Shown piece after piece: positions 21,566 through 32,600 of a stretch of 64,000 nucleotides of DNA. Source of the stretch: Cloeon dipterum (lineage: Eukaryota > Arthropoda > Insecta > Ephemeroptera > Baetidae); contig NC_088790.1 of NCBI RefSeq assembly GCF_949628265.1, positions 29,516,545 through 29,580,544 on the forward strand, written 5' to 3'. Under the pieces are notes generated by a model, which saw only the letters and a list, made by a program, of their open reading frames with translations, had not been told where the DNA came from and made no database searches. How positions within the stretch are numbered: the stretch's first letter is position 1; every line of letters begins with the position of its first letter. The translations under genes and the position numbers were made by a program.

Positions 21566-24547
21566 ATGGCATTCTCTTTTCATTTTCAAATAATGTCGAA
21601 ATTTATGCAAATTGAAGCAGAAGCAGCAAATCAAATCCGGGCCATTGCCTGTGGTTTTGGAACGAATCTACCTGTTGATTTCAAACTGACTGATCTCACC
21701 AACTTGCGTATGTATTTTATTGCCAAACTTTTCAAGTTAAAAGATATTTTCGACGGTTTTATATGTGTGTTTTGGAGAGAGTATTAATTAAAGAGTAATT
21801 GTCGATTTAAACCGACTTTTTCAGGGGTGTTTCATAGGGTGTAACCTGAAAATTTGACCAAAAAATTCGGGGCTCGCGATTTTTGAAATTTTTCAGCTCC
21901 TGGTATTAAATCCGAAATAGCAGCGCAAAAAGAAAATATCAGAAAATTTTCATATATACGGATATTTTTGCAAATCTCAGGTTCTAACCATCAGAATTGC
22001 AAAAACTACCCACCGTTGGACTCGTCTCGACCTGCCCTGACAAGTTGAAAGGTTTAGGGGTGCTTACCCTCCATTCCTAACTGTAAGATGCTACATTTTT
22101 TTACCTTTTCTAGAAGGTTGAAGTTTAACAATTTAGGGGTGGAGTGGAGGATAAGCACCCCTAAACCTTTCAACTTGTCAGGGCAGGTCCAGACGAGTCC
22201 AACGGTGGGTAGTTTTTGCAACAAAATCCAAGTGGGAATATTTTGCGATAGTTGTAACTGAACGAATTTGTGGCCTTGACCTTTGACCTAAAATTTTTTT
22301 AACAATAGCAAGCTTGTTCTACTTAAAAAGCTACGCGAGGAGGTGAAAAGATCACATCAAAATTCCAATCCTTGATACTCTCGCGAAAACACACAAAATC
22401 CTTCCCTGAAATATAAAATTTATTTTGAAGTTAACTACAAATATATTTCGATTATTTCCAGCCATTGAATTGATTCCAAAGATTGTGGTAAAATTAATGG
22501 AAACAAGGTGTAGTTCACTACGGCGAGAAGCAATGGAAGTGTCTGTGTTAATGATTCCTGCTCTTCGTCTCTATCTCGCCATGAGACCCACAAAAGTCGA
22601 TTTGACGGCTTTTCTATCCTTCTCTGTAAAACGACTAAAATACCATGATTTTAAACTGGTAAGAATTTGATATGAAGGTATCAGGCATGCAATTTAATTT
22701 TGTTAATTTTTACAGACGGTGATTGGCATATCTAAAACGGCTGCTGACATTGAGGAACTTTCTCTGCACGGCGCCCCTAAAGAACACTTAATTTTTTATG
22801 CTTTGGCCGATGTTGAGCTGTTGCAGGCGTTGGCAAATTTTAAACGCCTAAAAGTTCTAAGAATTGAAAAAGTTTGCCTAATCATATTTCATAACTTGAT
22901 CGCGCTTTGCCAACGCCTTCCCGACCTGGAATATCTACATTTCAACATACATGACTACAAATTAGGCCGGCTTAACTTCACTGAGCCGATTATTGATGCT
23001 GATGATCTGAAAAACGCTATGCCAAAATTGAAAGTTTTTCTGTTTGACACACCGGCGGATCAATGGCGTGCAAGGAATGCCCTCACCAAAGTTTGCGCTG
23101 AGAATCTCCCTAATCTTCGCGTCATCCAAGCGTTTTCAAGCATATTCAGCTCTTATGAAGATTATGCGTCATCTAATGAAATTACCCAAGCTTCGGGAAA
23201 CTCATCAAATCTCAGACACTTGCTGGTTCAATATGATTCTGTGGAGAGTTTCACCCGTTTACCATTGGCTTACCCTTTGATCACGCATCTCAAGGTAAGT
23301 GTAAAAAAATTCCACTCCATATGTAAAAATACATATTTAAAAAGAAATTGCATGCCAGAATGGATATAAATGCCATTCATTGTTCCACAGCTATCAACAA
23401 TGGTGCCACATATTTTTCATATTCAATTTTTAGATAATTTTTCGTTCTGGATTCATATTCTTGGGATATATTATTTAAATTCACGCGCTACAAACCCAAA
23501 ATCTGCTCAGGGAACGTCAACTAAAAGTTTTTGGTATTAAAAACCGCTGAAAAATGTTAACTTAAATGTTGCCCTCCACACATTAATCTGGCAATCTATC
23601 TGAATTTTTCTTATTGATATTGACTGATTTTGGGAATTTCCAGAACAATTTAAACATTATGCCGTTTTTCAACAGATTGTGTGGTCGACCTCCGCTGCCC
23701 ACGAAGCAGAAAAGTTGAAACCGTTGCTGCAGCTGGCACACTTGGAAAGTCTGGAGTTCTCCAAGGTTCCGCAGAACATTATACGCCTCTTTGTGGAGAA
23801 ATTCGGAGCAAATCTACTGGCTATTTCTTTTCATGATGCTGTTGATAATCCGCCTCAGTTTGTCGAGAATGATTGCAATAGCGTATCAACAGAGTATTCG
23901 CTCGGCCAATTATTAGCTTTGTGTCCAAAGCTGGAGAAACTCGCCTTCATGGCACATTTGAAGGAAGATCTGGAGCCAATCGCGTTTTTCAGCAATCTCA
24001 AGGATATCAGAATTTTTGTCAGGAGGTAAATGTCTCTTTTAAATTAGTTTGAGAAGCGAAAAGCTCATTATAATATGATTTATTATGTACCAGGGTCTTT
24101 AACAACCAACACATCCGACTGACTGACATTCTTCGAGCTCCGAATTTGGAAAAGATAACGTTGGACGAAACCGACATTGATGTTGAGGATCTTAGGAATG
24201 TTAGCTCATTGATCAGAGAGAAGAAAATCCTGGGAAAATTGAACGAACTTCATTATTCATTTTCGGCAGGACCTTTCAATGCTGATCATTTCAAGGAAGT
24301 AGCGGCGTTCATTAAATGCGTTGCTGCCTCGCTGCCAACTATTAGTATCATTTCGTTGGATTTTTATACTTTTGCTGGCTTTGTTGAATACGCATTGCTG
24401 GCAAGAAGCTTTGCGATTGGCAAAACGACAAACGACGAAATCGACGGCATCAACCAATTTTTCGGAAATCAAAATATCAGTAGCGAGTTTGAAAAGTATT
24501 TTGTGGACGAGGAACTGATTGCTGTTCTTAAAAAATATAGACGTTAA
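21566..24547 (+). CDS. F-box-like / leucine-rich-repeat protein, right copy
   Basis: Five exons: 21566-21707, 22462-22658, 22716-23294, 23676-24025 and 24094-24547, giving 573 codons and TAA. Same architecture as the minus-strand copy at 13921-16892: N-terminal helical segment (MAFSFHFQIMSKFMQIEAEA), F-box-like TNLPIELIPKIVVKL, then leucine-rich repeats to the C terminus (VLKKYRR). Both copies are open, with matching donors and acceptors. Exon 4 is 6 bp longer and exon 5 is 6 bp shorter than in the left copy; exon 3 has compensating one-codon indels. Amino acid changes gather in the first half of exon 3, in parts of exon 4 and in the first third of exon 5, while the second half of exon 3 is almost identical at DNA level. 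No signal peptide or membrane segment. Expression is unknown. Confidence 0.78.
22010..22215. repeat. Small palindromic element in intron 1 of the right F-box/LRR gene
   Basis: Mirror counterpart of 16255-16445, with arms GTGCTTACCCTCCATTCC and GTGGAGGATAAGCACCCC. Non-coding. Confidence 0.6.
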
Positions 24548-25100
24548 CTTTTAGTTTGATAAAATTTTTCTGTGTTTTAATTCTTCCTTTCAATATATGT
24601 TTTGCAAAAAATGTTTACCGAATTCCTGATAAGAATTATTTTTTTTAATGTAAATTCTCAATTCGCTTTAGAAAACATTGAGTTCAATTTTCAACTTACC
24701 TTCATAGCTACTTGGTTCCATTGATAAATTTTTTGTATATATAAACAAGAAAATACGGCTCGTGGCTTTTTCTCTGGTGATTGGAAGTTTTTAATATTCT
24801 CTCTGATGAGCTCTGGAAAAATTCGATTCCATTAGCGATAAGCCGACGTTTTCTTTGCCCTTTATCCAGTCATATTTAAATTATTGAGCTGAAGGCAAAA
24901 TTGACCTTTTAATCATTTTATAATGATTAATTTTTAATCACTTTATCATTTTATAATGATTAAAAGCCACGCACTTGCACATCTTTGGTTTGGGCCTGCG
25001 CAGTTTATACATTTGTGGATGAATAACCGAAAAAATCAAAATTAACTATTAGCAAGGGTCACGCACTAAAACTTTTATCTTAAAACGCAAAAAGGTATGC

Positions 25101-25218
25101 GCCTACAACAAGCAGTGTTCCCAGGCGGTCACCCATCCAAGTACTGACTGCTCTCAATGTTGCTTAACTTCGGTGATCGGACGAGAACCGGTGTGTTCAA
25201 CATGATATGGTCGTAGAC
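25101..25218 (-). rRNA. 5S rRNA gene, copy 5
   Basis: 118 nt on the minus strand, identical to copies 1, 3 and 4. Terminator A5 at 25089-25093. Mirror partner of copy 1. Confidence 0.93.
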
Positions 25219-25499
25219 ACTGAACTTTTAATCTTTTCAGGTATTAATACTCAATGATTTTTCTCCAACAGCAAGAATTCTCATTGAAATACGTTAATTT
25301 ACAATTTTACTAGTCCTCTGATTACCAAAAGGGCTTAAAACCCCCATAATTACAACAATTTTAAGACCAAAACGATTTTTTAAAGTTTAAAAAGGTTTAA
25401 CGGCTCGCCGGAAGATGGCAGTGGCGTTGTTGGCGGCAAGGCGTAAAAACGACAGGTTGCTCTCATGCTCGATGTTGCCCTCTCCACGTGAACCAACAC

Positions 25500-25746
25500 A
25501 AGCCGAGATTTCTCTCTGCGCTGCTCTGGTCCGGGGGATTTCTCTCTGGCAGTCGAGACTCAGTTGGCGATTCAGTTGGTTCAAAAGTCAGTTTTGTCGG
25601 TGCTCAGGTGGCTCGTGCTGTCGCGTCCGCGTTTCGCTGTCCGGACCATGTGCTTCTGAGTTGGACCGTGTCCGTGCCTGGACGAAGATATTATATCTAG
25701 ACACTCGGTGGATTACCCCCAGACCCTCGCATTGTGCACCTCAACG
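25500..25746 (+). promoter_or_regulatory. Possible promoter and non-coding first exon, perhaps of the calpain gene
   Basis: A GC-richer, pyrimidine-rich segment just outside the palindrome with several initiator-like TCAGT words (25559-25613) and a clean splice donor TCAACG|GTGAGC after 25746. The next plus-strand coding exon is calpain exon 1 at 29556. No transcript evidence; the assignment is a guess from position. Confidence 0.3.
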
Positions 25747-25978
25747 GTGAGCTTTTCCACTCGATCTCGTTGTTTTTTCCTGGAAATCGCGGGTTGATGG
25801 ACCAGTCGAGAGAGAAATAACGAGAGCATTGTGTGCCTTCAGCGATCTCGACAACAACTCGATCTCAGCCGGATGAATTTTAATTATATGTGTATCATTT
25901 TTTTATTAATTATTGGCACCGAAGGAAAAGAAATGTTTTTTTTAATTATTTTTCCACATTTTGGTTTACTTTAGCGGC

Positions 25979-26404
25979 TTTAAGTGGAATGATGCAGAGC
26001 AACAATTGAAAATAATTTGAATTGTTGGAACAATTGATCGATAAACAATTTGATCAACAATTTGCAATAGTAAAAAAGGACCTTTCTACAGTAAAAATTC
26101 AAATTTTGCCAATTTTCTCCAAAATTTACAATGCTTGAACATATTTTCTTGGCATATTCCGATTCCTCTCGTCGAGATCTTTCCAACGGTTCATTGGGGA
26201 AACTCTTGGTTTTGAAATTAAATCGGATTTCAAGTAAGGAGACAGCCATTACCATTTGAAAAGCACGCTCACTTTCCAGCCAATTTTGTCAAAAAATTAC
26301 AGCGCTCCTTAGGTCAATTTAGGCTTTAACTGAATCCTAAGGGACGAGTTTATGCATTGGCAACAAGCGTTTTCCAGGATTTTGCACTATCATTCCTCTT
26401 TAAG
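25979..26404. mobile_element. MITE family B copy
   Basis: Ends TTTAAGTGGAATGATGCAGAG and CACTATCATTCCTCTTTAAG are inverted repeats. Internal GTCGAGATCT and CAAGTAAGGAGACAG landmarks are present. Non-coding; the 91-codon minus-strand ORF at 25980-26255 is a family feature without a domain. Confidence 0.75.
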
Positions 26405-26409
26405 TTTGG

Positions 26410-27620
26410 ATATGATTTATTTTAAATAATAAAGAAATAATGCATGCAAAGCTGATGGATTAAACTAAATAAAATATTAATTTTAAACCTCCATGTGATT
26501 TGGCCAGAAAATTAACAATTTTTAACTCCTTCTGAATTTTGAGCATGGAATTTCCTTATTTTATCAATTAAATCGTGAACCAAATTTTAAAATATTCAGA
26601 TTAATTTTTATTGAAAGTAATTGATCGTAAAATTATTACATTTTAATGAACTCAATATTGGATGGTATTACACAATTTTACTTGCGATGGTATTAATAAA
26701 ATGAAGTCTATCCCGCTATTAATATTTAAGAAATCTTTAAATAGAATAAAAAATTTTGTTGCGCTGGTAATAAAATAATTTAAGAAAAAATGTGGAAGTA
26801 TATTATTTTATAAATTTCTATCCGTATTTTTTATTTATTAATTCAAAGACGGGTAGAAAAAATTCCATTTGATCATCTTCACATTTTGAAATTGTATTGC
26901 AAACGAAATTTTACATTCTGATTAATTCTTATTTTTAATTTCTCGCCTATGAAATTGATAGAGGTTTTAATTTGTAACCAAATGACATATTTTTTAAAAA
27001 ATATCAAACGAAATATATAAAATTGTAATTCTAATTTATTTCAACGTCACTTTTCATTAAATAAAAATGTATCCTTGAAGGCTTTGGTGCCAAGAAAACC
27101 TCTCAAATCAATCTTAAAATAGGAGCAACTCGAGTGTGAATCAGTGACAGCTAGCTTTTGATTAGAATAGAGCAATTATTACGATGCATCAAGTGTCCAT
27201 ATTTTTATCCCACACTCGTGAACGGAATATGTGAAAAGCTAGATGCGAGGTCGTGCAGCGCACAGAGTAAAAAATCGAGCGAAAGGCAGGCTGGCAGGCA
27301 ATGACCGTGCCCGCGCGCACTGGTCACTCGCAAGGTCATTACACCGCCCTGAGTATGCACATCTCGCGGTTTAGCGCACAGATCGAGCAGCACCGAAAAT
27401 ATACACATATTTCAAACGCCGCACACGAGATAGCTATTACGTAAGGTAAAAAAATAAGAAATGATGTACTTTCCCAGCGGCACCATTAATTTTATCTTCA
27501 ACCGCCATTAACGACCGCGGTTGTTGGTTTTCATTCAGAATTAGAGAAATGTTTTCTTGCGGCTTAAGTGCAAAAATGTGTCGTTTCCCTGTTGATTGAC
27601 TCATAACATTCATTGATGCT
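26410..27620. other. AT-rich gap with one GC-richer patch
   Basis: 26410-27180 shows nothing but AT-rich DNA. About 27200-27440 is less AT-rich (GACCGTGCCCGCGCGCACTGG) and could be regulatory. No gene seen. Confidence 0.35.
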
Positions 27621-27624
27621 TTGA

Positions 27625-28065
27625 TTTAAAGAGGAATGATACTGGAAAAGCCTGGAAAATGCTTATTGCCAATGCATAAACTCGTCCCTTAGGATTCAGT
27701 TAAAGCCTAAATTGACCTAGGAAGCACTGGAATTTTTCGAGAAAATTGGCTGGAAAGTTACCGTGCTTTTCAAATGGTAATGGCTGTCTCCTTACTTGAA
27801 ATCCGATTTAATTTCAAAACCAAGAGTTTGCCCAATAAGTGGCAAACACAATTGGACAGATCTCGACGAGAAGAATCGGAATATGCCAAGAAAATATGTT
27901 CAAGCACTGCAAATTTTGGAGAAAATTGGCAAAATTTTAATTTTTATTGTAGGAAGGTCCATTTTCTATTATTGCAAATTGTTGTCAAGTTAATGGATCA
28001 ATAGTTTATGGTATCCAACAATTTAAATAATTTTCAATTGTTGCCCAGTTTCATTCCACTTTAAA
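27625..28065. mobile_element. MITE family B copy, near full length
   Basis: TTTAAAGAGGAATGATACTGG at the left and CATTCCACTTTAA at the right. 441 bp. Immediately followed by a second, partial B-like element to about 28335. Confidence 0.8.
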
Positions 28066-28335
28066 GTGGATTAATACAGTTTTCTGAATTTTTCAAATTT
28101 TCTCCAAATTTTTCTCGGCAGATTCGATTCCTCTGGTTGAGATCTGTGCAACGGTGTGTGAAACCTTTTAGGGAAACTCTTTTTTAGTGAATTAAAATAG
28201 GATTTCAAGTAAGGAGACAGTGCTAACTTTGCAGCAACTTTTTTCAAAAATTTACACGATTACTTAGCTCAATTGTGGTTTCAAAAAAATCCTACAGGAC
28301 GAGTTCATGCATTGGCAACAAGCATTATTTTTTTT
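28066..28335. mobile_element. Partial MITE family B relative
   Basis: Contains the GTTGAGATCTGTGCAACGGTG, AAACTCTTTTTTAGTG and CAAGTAAGGAGACAGTGC blocks and the GCATTGGCAACAAGCAT end. One terminus is missing. Confidence 0.6.
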
Positions 28336-28339
28336 ATTC

Positions 28340-29555
28340 ATTGGTCTGCGTCTTTTAACAAATCATTGAAGAAAATTGTTACCTTCGATGATCGAATGAA
28401 TTGTGCTTAACAAACGCGTGCATTGTTTTCATCCTAAACACATGTTCAGCCGGTCAAAAATGAGAAATGAGTGACAGCTGCATAATAATAAATGGGAGAA
28501 AGTGGTCATTCTTTGTATTGAAACCATTGTTGCGAGCTATAAAGGAACGAACAGTCACCTTTGTTTCCGTCGTCGTCGTGTGGGACAAAAATCGCACACG
28601 CCCCTTCGTGACAGGATGAAGAAAATCACAGGCTGGGTGGTGCAGTTCTATCCAAAATCAGTGGCAGGAAATACGCTCCTTTATTTTAGGATGTTAATAA
28701 TAAATTAATTAATTAAATTCAGGGTGCACACAATTGTTTTTATAAAAATGTCTATTTTATTCAAACTCTAGGGATTTTATCTAGAATATTTTACAAATTA
28801 CCAAAGTTCTGAGGTCAAGAGATCAGAAATGTTTCCAAAATTACTGCAATTTTTATTTTTATTATATTCCTCAACATGAAAATTATTCGTTTAGACCGTT
28901 TTTAAAATCAGTTTAAATTTACCAACTTGAAACAATTAAAAATAATGTACCTTTAAGCTCCGGAAAAACCTGAAATACATCTGAAAATGCTATTTCTAGC
29001 CATTGAATATGATTTTAAAAATAGAATCATGCTTAAAATCAAAGACATTAATAAATAAAAATATGGAGCGATTTTATTTTGTAGTTCTGCCTTTTATAAA
29101 ATTTTCGGGCTTTTAATGTCAACACCGTAGAGAAAAGTAAATTAATAATTTAATTTTGTTTAAATTAATTTATTTTTAGTTTATGCTTCCCATTTAACAA
29201 AAAATGAACCATTTATTATGTCGATTAGAGCCAGTTTACAAACGTTAGACGTTGTTAAAATTAATCATTTTCATTTTCAAGGTTAAAAATTATATTTTAT
29301 CTATTTAAATTAAAAATGCAGGAATGTGTTTCGCTCTGGACATTTTATATAACATGTTGAGTTATTAGCCGTGTGTATAGTTGCATTATTATCAGCGCGT
29401 ATCGAATTGCAACGCCGCGCGGATCCAGTTTCAATTAAGCCGCGCTCTTGTCTTATATGTTGAGATTGTTGGCCGTCACACCAGTGTCTCAATAAAAAAA
29501 AAGATAATGTTGTGTATTTTCCTAACTTTGTGCGTGTTGTCGACAGGTTTTTTAG
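28340..29555. other. Sequence before calpain exon 1, no gene seen
   Basis: AT-rich, with a slightly GC-richer patch near 28540-28640. The acceptor of exon 1 is either AG at 29545-29546 or TTTTTTAG at 29554-29555, just before the ATG. Confidence 0.35.
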
Positions 29556-29699
29556 ATGACAATGTCGGAGTTCGAGAGGATCCGACGCGCTTGTGTGAAA
29601 CGCGGCGAGTTGTGGGAGGACCCTGACTTTCCGGCCACCCAGTCCTCCGTCTTCTACCACCAAACGCCACCCTTCCAGTTCGTCTGGAAGAGACCACAC
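29556..29699 (+). CDS. CalpC: Calpain-C exon 1
   Basis: 48 codons, start MTMSEFERIRRACVKRGELW; the second Met at 29562 is an equally possible start. Donor CAC|GTGAGT. Encodes the stretch before the protease core, including ATQSSVFYHQTPP. Confidence 0.88.
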
Positions 29700-32600
29700 G
29701 TGAGTACCTGATCCAATAATTATCAAACGAATAAAAAATGAAAGCAATCTGTTAAATTTACCTTTCAAATTTTTTTAAATTTATTTTTAAACAGTCTGTC
29801 AGGATGAAGTGATGAATTCCTGTATGCCTCGACAGCAATTATTATTATTTTTCTTTCTCGGCGTACATGTACTCTTGTCGGGCGCGTTAATTGCGATCAG
29901 ACCGCTTATTTTGAGCACCACGGTGACGCAGATCGTTTTTTTCTCTCTCTCTCTTACGTCGCTTGACACCTCCCGGCGAGATGAAAGAAAGCGTTGAACA
30001 GCTGCTGCCGAGAGCCTTTCCTGTTTTTAGTTTTTAGTTGACGAATTTGCGTTGTAAACACCGAATTTTTACGTTAATAGTCGGCAAACAAGATGAGAGA
30101 AATTTGGTTAACATCTGACTGCTCTCCAGATTTCTATTTCTAATAGGGCGATGTGTTTTATTTGCTTGTTTTAAACGTTACAAATAAATAATTCTGGGTT
30201 CTTCTTTTGCTGAGAAAATTTGAATTAAATATTTTAAAATTTTAATATGTTTTCCGTAGATTTTCCGAAATTAATAAAATTGCAATTGACCAGTTGCATA
30301 AACCCTTAGTTATTGAAGGCGCCAACAGACGGCGCAACCACAGACTTTCTTAAAATTTTTGTTTTAAGGCATTTCCGCTGCGAGTTCAGACTCAATCTAG
30401 CTATTTCGCTTTTTTAAATTAATTTGCTTTTTTTGGCGTGCTAAAAACCAAAATCGGTTCAGCCATTCGCCGTAGAAACGTTGGAAAAGATTTTTTTATT
30501 TCAAAAAATAGTTTTTCATGATTTTACGGCGATTGGCTGAACCGATTTTGGTTTTCAGCACGTCAAAAATTAGCAAATTAATTGAAGAATGCACAGTAGC
30601 TAGATTGAGTCAGAAATCGCAGCGGAAGTGCCTTAAAATCGAAAGTCTACGGTGGCGCCATCTGTTAATTGGCGGCTTCGAACACTTAGGGTTTATGCAA
30701 CTGGTGAATTGGCACACGCAGGATTTAATCTTCATTAATTTTCGAGTTTTTTTAATTTTTTGAAGTTTAAAGGGATTTAAACCTTTAATTTTAATTAGTC
30801 TTTAATTAAAATTTTAAATAAAAAAACTTCCTCACTTCCCATTCATATCATTTCCTCAAAAAAGATATTTTATATTGTTATTTTTGTTTGCTACAACCAT
30901 TTCATGCACCCATATAATTTTATATAAACCAGAACTGCAATTTTAAAAATATTCCAGCAGAATTTAAGCGGAAATGAGTCCTCAGTGGCGCACCCTGGTC
31001 AATTTACGAATTTACCTGCGATAACTCCATGAAAATTACCATAATTTCTTGACATTCCGGTGCATTAAAGGATGGGCGGGCCGCAGAAAAATGGTTTTCA
31101 GAGCGAAGACAATGCCTATGATTCAGTGTCGACGTTGCTGCCACTGCCTGAGTCGAAAATAATTCATTCCTTGTTGCGTTTGAGATAGAGAGAGTAAAGA
31201 GGCAGGCAGGAGGATTCCCCCGAGGTGCGGCTGACCGCAAGGAATCTTAATTACGCATCCTCTCCTCTATCTCGCGCTGACCGGGGGCTTTATTTCTTGT
31301 CTTGTTCTTCTTCGAGTGCATCTCTCATCCCGAGCCAAACAAACGCATAAGTTGCGCCTGTCGCGCGGAGATAGAAAAAAGATAAAAGACGGGACTTAAT
31401 TGATCGGTCGGCGCCTCGTGCGGGCGAAAACTGTTTAATTTTGTCCCGTTGATGCGTGTCGATGTCGATGAACGAATAAATTTTTTATCAGCCTGATTGA
31501 ACTTGGGTATTGCCATCATGCTGGCAGAAATTAAAACTTTAAGCAATTCGCTTAACTAAAAAATCGTAAAATTGATGTGTCGATTTTTTTAATGCATTCC
31601 CGCTGCGATTTCAGGCTCAAATCTTGCCACTGGGATTCTTCACTTAATTTGCTTTCCTTTGACGTGCTGAAAACCAAAATCGATTAAACCAACCGTCGTG
31701 GAGTTGTGAAAAACTATTTTTTGAAATTAAAAATCTTTTCCGAGGTTTCTACCACGAATGACCGAGCTGATTTTTGTTTTCAGCACGTCTAAAGAAAAAA
31801 TTCTAGAAGCAGAATGCACTGCAACAGGATCAAGTCTGAAATCGCAGCGGAAGTGTCTTAAAATTAAATTAATTACGAAAGTATACGGTGGCGCCATCTC
31901 TATTGGTAGATTCGAACATTATTTGTCACCCAATTGGTTTGTAATTTATTAATTTAATTTTTGAAACCAGAATTCCTAATTTTCCATTTGGACTATAAAT
32001 ATTTAAGCTTAGGAACAGATTTGAATTAAGATTTTATCATTTTTTTCTCAGGTTTTACGAACTCAAAGAAGTTTGGCTAAGTCTAGAAAATAAATGGAAT
32101 GCATTTCTCGAATTAATACATGCATGTCTGTTCGCTTAATTTCCGTTCCAAAATCTGCTTATTATATAATAAATACTGCATTTTTAATCCCTCTTTAACT
32201 GGAAAAATATATATATTCGGTTTAAAAATTGAGAAAAATTTAACATTTATTTTGCCTATAAAAATTCCCGAATTTAAAAACAATTAATTTTTGTTTATCA
32301 TAGTAGCCGATTGGGATAAAAAAAATAATAACAATAATTCAACCTGACAGAAATAAGAATTTTTTTAAATCATCACCATCACCATTCTTGAGTCTCTTCA
32401 TTTTTTATTTCATTTCTGTCATTCTAAAAGAGGAAATTCCTGGGAAATCCTTATTGTTGCCAATAATAATGCATGAACTCATCACTAACAATAAGGATTG
32501 AGTTTAAGCCAAAAGTAATTTAAAAAATGGCTGCAAAGTAAGCTTGCGTTTTCATGATTGTCTCCTTTTATTTCACAACAAAGAGTTTTACGCCGTTGGC

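Larger units (their letters stand above)
20040..25470. repeat. Right arm of a large palindrome
   Basis: Inverted counterpart of 12540-18680. Similarity can be followed from the decayed 5S 3' flank near 20040 to the GACAGGTTGCTCTCATGC motif near 25460, which mirrors GCATGAGACCAACCTGCTGTC near 12565. About 190 bp of AT-rich DNA near 20440-20660 has no counterpart in the left arm, so it is an insertion here or a deletion there. Confidence 0.85.

Noticed and set aside
12817-25218. The five 5S sequences as 5S-derived SINEs
   Set aside because: The terminal helix is complete, a T5 terminator follows directly, and no tail, LINE-like 3' end or A-rich tract is attached. Genome copy number would settle it.
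25980-26255. Recurring ORF starting MVMAVSLLEIRFNF, also at 27774, 45676 and 46863
   Set aside because: It is the same stretch of family B in each copy, is broken differently in each and has no domain.
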